A DNA stretch of 64,000 bases from the NCBI RefSeq assembly GCF_004379255.2, contig NC_056038.1, forward strand, positions 29,810,061 through 29,874,060, in the 5' to 3' direction. The notes under the pieces were generated by a model. The model saw only the letters and a list, made by a program, of their open reading frames with translations. It did no database searches and was not told where the DNA came from. This stretch comes from Salvia splendens. Its lineage: Eukaryota > Streptophyta > Magnoliopsida > Lamiales > Lamiaceae. This document shows, piece after piece, positions 58,070 through 64,000 of this stretch (positions within the stretch are counted from its first letter, which is position 1; each line of letters opens with the position of its first letter). Position numbers and translations under genes: made by a program.

Positions 58070-61000
58070 TCAACCTCCCATCCCAGAAACCGAGTGAGAT
58101 TGCTGCTTGTAAGAATTCGAATTGTCGTCGTCTCCTGATTCTAGAAGATTAACCTACAAGTAGTGTAACAAAGTCAGATAATATATTACGGATTACACAT
58201 TAGAGCGATTATAGTTGCCAGAAAAGGAGAAAGATGAACGAGCAGGAAGGATGCAGACGGGTACCTCCACAATTTCTGAATTTGAGCTTGGTCGTATATA
58301 AGCAGCCAAGACGCTCATGCTAAAATTGCCACTATTTATGCCAGTGACAGTGTCATCACATCATGCAGATGACTCGCTGTCACACCAGAAAACAACGATT
58401 ACAAAATAAATTCAGTATGTCGTCCAATATTCCTTTTTTTGTCGAAAAAGACAAAAATAAAATAAATCAGCTTCACATATTCCGGTAGAAGCAATACCAA
58501 AATTCAGATGAAGCCGTCCATCAACAGCCAGTAATTGTCTAACCTGAAACACATATCCCACCCTTTATTCATAATTAGCACAAAAATTTGCAAGATTACC
58601 TTTTCCACTTTCAAAATAGCTGAGTTTTTAATAAAATCACTTCCACTATAGAATGAGTATTTCATTTTTCTTATTTTTAGATTCTCAACTCACACCAATT
58701 CAATTCACATAGATATTTTTCAGGGTGATCATGTCTCAGCTGCATAAACCATATGATCATTATTATCGTTTCCATTTATTTGTTCCACCAAACAGTATAT
58801 CTGAGTTCATCAACACAAAATCCAATAGCAATCAAGAATCATCCATCAGATCTGTCTCTGTGATATGTTATTCAAATATTAAACATTACCTCATTGCCAA
58901 CTGCTGAAACGAGAAGATAATGATCATCAGGGGAAAAACAGACCATCATATTTCCTCGGGAGCTTGAAGCAGTGTGTGTAACAAGGCTGATTTGGCATCT
59001 GTCTTATATCCCACATCTTAACATTCTGATCAAAAGATGATGTGGCAAAAAGAGATGGAGAATGATTCGAAAACTTGACAACATTAATATGCTCCTGATG
59101 CATATCAGCAAAATCTTGCAAACGTTTTCTACTACTAATATGCATATAAAGCAACATTTTTTGAGTATCCACTTGCAAGAAATAGTTCATCCGTTGAGTT
59201 CACATGAACAGATGTCAACTGGTCAAACTCATCAAAGATGACATTACCACGACTCTGAGACATTCCTCCGCTTGTGGTTGGCATATATTGTATTTCATAT
59301 AATCTAAGTGAACCGTTGTCAGAACCAGCAATGAGCTGAAATGAAACAATTTGCTAGGGTTAACAAAATGAAGTATTTTTGTCCAAACATGAATTTGATT
59401 TGCACCAAAGAGAAAATTTTCACCTCAAGGAAATGAGGAGAAATGTAACATAAATGAAGACTTATATGAGCATACCATGGCTCACAGATAACGAGATGTT
59501 TCAAATTCATCATCAGATATCATGTGATCTATGATTGACTGCAGAAGCGCTTTGTATGGTTTTTGTTTAAAAAATAATAAGTTCAGAACAAAGATTGTGC
59601 CAAGTTAGAAGCTCTGTTGGGGAACAATTTACCGATTATGGAAGTGAGCTCATGAGGTTACACTCAATGCCTGACTTTAAATCTTTACTGTATTCAAATA
59701 CTTACATTTTAAGCTAGAAGTTATGAGATGTTTAAAAGGACAACTTATCCAGAAGACTTTTTGGGTTTCACTGTAAAATGCTAAAGAGTTGAACAATAAC
59801 ATATACCTTAGATGGATACCTTTTGAGCCAGCATAATCCCAGGACACTATTCATAGCTCCAAGTGATGGAACGTAGCTGACTATCTTCTCACTCTCATGG
59901 TTTATTACAACAACTTCACCATCTAATGTTCCAAAAATCATAAGTCTTGAGTCTGTTGGATGATACTCAAACTGTCTTGGTCGAAAACTTTGTCTCTCAT
60001 CTCTTGAAAATCCACCCATAATAGAAAGAGGATGTAAGGTAGGCCATGATCCCATTTTGGGAACAGAAAGCGATCTAGAATAGAAATATTGAGATTTTGT
60101 TGATGATGAAGAGCAATTCTTCCTCGAGGCAGGAATAGAAGATGGGTTTGCTCTGATCTCACGTTTCTACAACATGCTAAACGCATTGTCTTTACTGTCT
60201 GTTGTACGGGAGGTATTCAAAGTGATGTGTGAAGATGTCATTGGCTCTTCCCCTTTCATCACTCCCAATTGGCAAATTATCAAGAACTTTAAAGTTTGGT
60301 AATGAAGCTATCATGTATTCTCTGTAATGTTTCTCATAGCATATTGGAGATGGATTACAAGAGATGTACTTTTTGGAGGCAACAGAAGTCCTGATACTCG
60401 AGTTGAATGAGCCCCCAGAAATGAGTCCTCATCGTGCGTGTCCAAAGAGATCTGCTACAGTATATGAGGAATCGTTACTATTTTTTTTCATATATCCCCT
60501 CCCTCCTTATGAAACGAACCATTGTTAAATGAGGCTCAACATTGGCTAAATTAGAACCACATTCTCAAGAATATCTTGACTATTATTGTGTACCCAAAGA
60601 AACCTTTCAAATTACCTTTCTTGGACTCAAATAGAAGCAGAAGAATATGATACTAAAGGTCGGAGACAGAGATCCCTAATCCCCAAGAAAAGATTTAAGA
60701 TACTTAAAAATACAAGTGTACGACATGTGATCCCTTCCTCCCAAACAACTGATCAAGCAAGAAAGTACAAATAGAACTAAAGAACAAAAATCCTATTTCT
60801 TCACAATGGTTACACAAAAACATAAACCTTCAATACCTCATTCTCTAAATCAGCCAGCTCACTCCAAGAAAAAGGAATGTCAGGATAGAGTTCTGTTGAG
60901 ACAAAGTCCAGATGGTGACCCGAAAAATCTACTTCGCTGTCATCTGAAGAATCAGCATTTGTGCTTCTGGTATCCATGTCATAATCATCCAAATCTTCAT

Positions 61001-61930
61001 CATCAGCATTTAGCTGTAAATTTGGAAGAACATCATCACTGGGAGAAGGTAGTTCTATGTAAAGACCAAGGTCAGTACGACCTGAAACGATGCCTTCATT
61101 CACAGATGATGCAGAAGGGCATCCTGCATCATTACTATGCGAACAATTTTGAAACCGGAGTTCATCCAAAGAGGGGAGCTTAGATAAAGCTGCACTAGTT
61201 GTCCACAGGTTCGTGATTCTTGTTTCACATAATGAAAGTAATCTTAAGTAAGGCATAGAGGAAAAACAATCCTCCCGGAAACCAGAAAGTGAAGTACTGA
61301 AATCGAGGTTTAGTGTATGCGTGTGCACAAACTTCCCAACTATACTGAGCTTCCGAAAATGAGAGGACTTCAGATTCAGGACCTGGCATGCTATGCCCCG
61401 TTGAGAAAGATCTCTGCCTAATAGATACACGCTGAGTTCAAGAATCGAGCAACAAATATCCATCTCAAATAGATAGCAATGTTATATATCTTCTTTATGT
61501 ATAATATAATGATGTCATAGCTTAATAAAGTTCTGGAAGCATAGACTCTAATGGTTGCAAGCTCTATAACATTGCACAGCAGTTCTCATGCTAAGACTGC
61601 AAAAGAACAACTGCAGCAATTGAATGATACTCCGCAGCCAAAGTCAAGTGAAGCGAAAGAAAATTTAAATCACTTGCAGCAAAAAATCCCTCCCAAATGA
61701 AATGTCACGGATATCAACCGTTCCAAGTTTTTCGTTGACAGCATGTAGCAATGGTGAGACATATTCCACACTCAACCCACATGCAGATCTATTTATCAAG
61801 TCAACAGCATCGATCTCAGAAGCATCAATTTCCTTAACAAATAAAGAAGTGGGTAGAAATCAACATCTTTCAAGTCGTCCATTAAAACCATAAATGTGGA
61901 CATCTCATGGCGAGCCTTCTTGATTTTAGA
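58070..61930 (-). pseudogene. LRR plus WD40-repeat protein gene, multiply frameshifted
   Basis: Recognisable exons from right to left: ~61,920-61,684 (VKEIDASEIDAVDLINRS), ~61,463-60,837 (leucine-rich repeats, e.g. LRLLSLCETRITNLW, then an acidic linker), 60,451-59,807 ([20 protein letters not shown] through WD blade GTLDGEVVVIN), 59,335-58,890 (WD blades LIAGSDNGSLRLYEI, FATSSFDQNVKMWDIRQ), 58,543 down to ~58,490, ~58,330-58,265 and 58,153-58,070. Lesions include a one-base gain near 61,850, a two-base loss and a TAG near 60,170-60,195, a one-base gain near 59,150 and a four-base gain near 58,975. The WD blade expected after HLNF at ~58,500 is missing. Introns are retained. WD40 proteins of this type are often DDB1-CUL4 substrate receptors, but the function here is unknown. 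Confidence 0.8.
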
Positions 61931-62996
61931 CTGTGCAAGAGAGATAACAGAAATACCTGATCGTCCATTTTTTATGGTACCATAAGAAATATAGATTGCC
62001 AAAGGGCAGTGCAGAAAATATCACTAAGGGCTTAAGTTACCAGCAAACAATGTTCAAGTCCATTGACAAAAAGATTTAGTCCTCTAATGAGATTAAGCCA
62101 GAAAGATAAAAAAGAAAAGTATACTCCCTCCGTTCCCTAATAGTTGAGGCGAAACTCTTCGGCACGGAGTACTTTATAGAAATGACTCAACTATAAGGGA
62201 ACTTTCTGAAATGGGAAAATGACTCAATTATGAGGGAACGGAGGGAGTAGTATTAGTCCGGAAAGTATCCAAGTGAAGTTAGTACTCTTTATAAGAGATA
62301 ATTGAAGAAAACGGATTTAATAGATAAGATTTGCATAAGATGGTTGAAAAAGCATATTCCAAGGAACAGACTATTGATATTAGTATTTTCTTAGAACATC
62401 TCCGATGCATAAGTTTCTCTCAACTCCACCCATTTCCACCAAGTATCACTCTACATAGAGTATTCTTTAAATTGTTCCTCTTACAACTAATTATTAATAT
62501 ATGGAGTATACTAATTGATCGTCTATGTTTTTTGTTATCGTTTCTCACATCACCAGTTGAACACTATGTTTCATTTGAACAAGCAAAATGGTAAATTGAA
62601 AAAGAGGAATTTATCATACAATCAAGAAAATACTAATTCAACACATAAGAGGTTGGAATTACCGACCTGTGACCTTACAAGATTAAATAACTTCAGCTAC
62701 ATGCATGCTACGATGTGAAAACTATTTCTTAAACAAATATGAACATGATATAGTGGTATGACTTCATAGCATAAATTACATCTCAAGCTAAGTTTAACCC
62801 CACGAAAGGCAAAACAATACTGAACAGTGAACACCAACTTCCCTAGCATAGGAAACCTATCTATTTGAGAGCCTATATACAAAAAATCAGCCATTAACTA
62901 GTTACACACAAAAAGAAAATCATATCAGTGCCCTCTATTCTAAGTATACCGCAACTTTGTTGGTCATGCGGCGTTTACAGGAAAATAGAAAATATA
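61931..62996. other. Upstream spacer of the LRR-WD40 pseudogene
   Basis: May hide eroded upstream exons. The minus-strand frame at 62,697-62,894 has no recognisable domain. Contains one short MITE. Confidence 0.45.
62124..62247. mobile_element. Short Stowaway-like MITE
   Basis: 124 bp, ends CTCCCTCCGTTCCCTAATAG and, inverted, CTCCCTCCGTTCCCTCATAA, flanked by TA. Confidence 0.88.
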
Positions 62997-63019
62997 ATAC
63001 TCCCTCTGTCCCCTAAGTG

Positions 63020-63773
63020 GCTGTTCGGTTCATTAGACTAAATAATCATGAGATGTAATCTAGGATAGAGAAAGATGGGCTTTGTCTAAGATTATATTAG
63101 TGTTGCATTTTATATTGTTGTTTGGTTGGTTGGATTATGTTTAACATGTAGATAAGACTATAATAAGAATAAATTAATACATTATCTCATTTTTAGTAGA
63201 AACATAAAATAACTGATTTTTTTATTAATCATAATTTAAACTTATTTAATTAAATAAAATCAAATACTCCCTCCGTCCATCATTAGGAGTACCATTTTTT
63301 GGCAGTACGAGTTTTAAGAAATGTTAAGAAAAGTGGGTGGAAAAATGTTAGTGGAATATGTGTCCCACTGTATATATTAATTTTAAATAAAATGTGAGTA
63401 AAATGAGTTAGTGGAAGGTGGGACCCTATTACCATTTATGGTAAAAGTGAACCGTGACTCCTATTCGCGAACGGACTAAAATGGAAAAACGGGAGTTCTA
63501 TTCGCGGATGGAGGGAGTATTAATGTTTGATTTTCTGTGATCTAAGCTGTGGAGGAGAGAAGGAGAGGTGTTGGTAGAGAGAGAAAGGGAAGGAAAATAG
63601 AAGAGGGGAGGGCGGTGGTGGTGGTTGAAGGAGGCAGACAAAATAATCAGAGGGTAGAGGGTGAGATGAATTGTCTAGGATTAAAGCTAGTCAGTCCACT
63701 GTGGATGTGGGCCTTGTCGGGCCTAGACTATATGTTGCGGGCCTTGATGACATAGAATGGACAACCGAACAGC
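63020..63773. mobile_element. Candidate DNA-transposon remnant with nested MITE
   Basis: GCTGTTCGGTT at 63020-63030 is inverted at 63763-63773, and a Stowaway-like MITE sits inside. No matching target duplication was found, so class and borders are uncertain. The right third is purine-rich (GAGAGAAGGAGAGG). Confidence 0.4.
63267..63517. mobile_element. Stowaway-like MITE
   Basis: 251 bp, ends CTCCCTCCGTCCATCATTAG and, inverted, CTCCCTCCATCCGCGAATAG, with TA at 63265-63266 and 63518-63519. Confidence 0.85.
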
Positions 63774-64000
63774 ACACTACACTCAATCTTTGATTGAATC
63801 ATGCCATCCGAATAGGGGCTAAAAATAGGGACTTTGGAGTCTACCTCTTAAGAGAGAAAAACTTGCCTACAATGTAAGTGGACTTATTTTTGTGGGACAC
63901 ACCAAAATAGAAAAAGGAGAAGACTATTGTTTATCAATCTTCTGCCTTAAAGATTCTATGGCAATAATTTTGCCTTTGGTGGTCCACACACGTATCATAA

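Noticed and set aside
61796..62002. 68-codon ORF as a separate gene
   Set aside because: Overlaps the frameshifted first recognisable exon of the LRR-WD40 pseudogene.
1..64000. tRNA, rRNA or known ncRNA genes
   Set aside because: No cloverleaf-like or rRNA-like segments were recognised by eye. A covariance-model scan would be decisive but could not be run.

Overview
This is nuclear DNA from a flowering plant. The genes are AT-rich with GT-AG introns, and the families are plant-specific or plant-typical: SHOU4, OSCA1, RbcX, mitochondrial CcmA/ABCI1, GASA and REM/B3. The intergenic space holds plant LTR retrotransposons, hAT, PIF/Harbinger and Mutator elements, and many 'CTCCCTCCGTCCC' MITEs. 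The overall look suggests an asterid, possibly Lamiaceae, but that is an impression and was not tested.

Layout. 1-2499 (+): 3' part of a SHOU4-like membrane protein gene. 3582-7114 (-): ten-exon GT14/DUF266 glycosyltransferase gene with one in-frame stop. 8239-14518 (-): complete OSCA1-type osmosensing Ca2+ channel gene, 772 codons in 11 coding exons. 15825-29221: transposon-rich spacer with a probable solo LTR, a hAT element (17187-19282), a related non-autonomous hAT (22409-23219), a complete six-exon RbcX gene (23631-24612, +) and two abutting Harbinger-type MITEs (26189-27184). 29222-34204 (-): full-length Ty1/copia element with 446-bp LTRs and a TAATA target duplication. 37118-37807 (+): intact mitochondrial CcmA (ABCI1). 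39239-41567 (-): TXNDC9-like thioredoxin-fold gene with four disabling lesions. 42321-43744: nest of MITEs. 44152-44513 (-): GASA/snakin-like gene that looks damaged. 44640-56934: transposon complex. 58070 to about 61930 (-): LRR-plus-WD40 gene with many frameshifts. The end is MITE-rich spacer.

The most interesting object is at 47357-56193. It is an 8.84-kb PIF/Harbinger-superfamily transposon with matching terminal inverted repeats and a TAA target duplication, inserted in phase into the coding region of a Ty3/gypsy chromovirus. It carries the expected Myb/SANT-like ORF and DDE nuclease. It also carries a second, intact Myb/SANT-like gene, a two-B3-domain gene and a small GRF-type zinc-finger ORF. 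That is a five-gene DNA transposon with apparent transcription-factor cargo.

Second theme. Of the ordinary genes, SHOU4-like, OSCA1, RbcX and CcmA are clean. The GT14, TXNDC9, GASA and LRR-WD40 genes all carry lesions yet keep their intron structure. They are therefore decayed segmental copies rather than processed copies, as expected on one homoeologous segment of a former polyploid. Splice sites were chosen by eye from GT-AG signals, frame continuity and remembered family sequence. No alignment or expression data were available.
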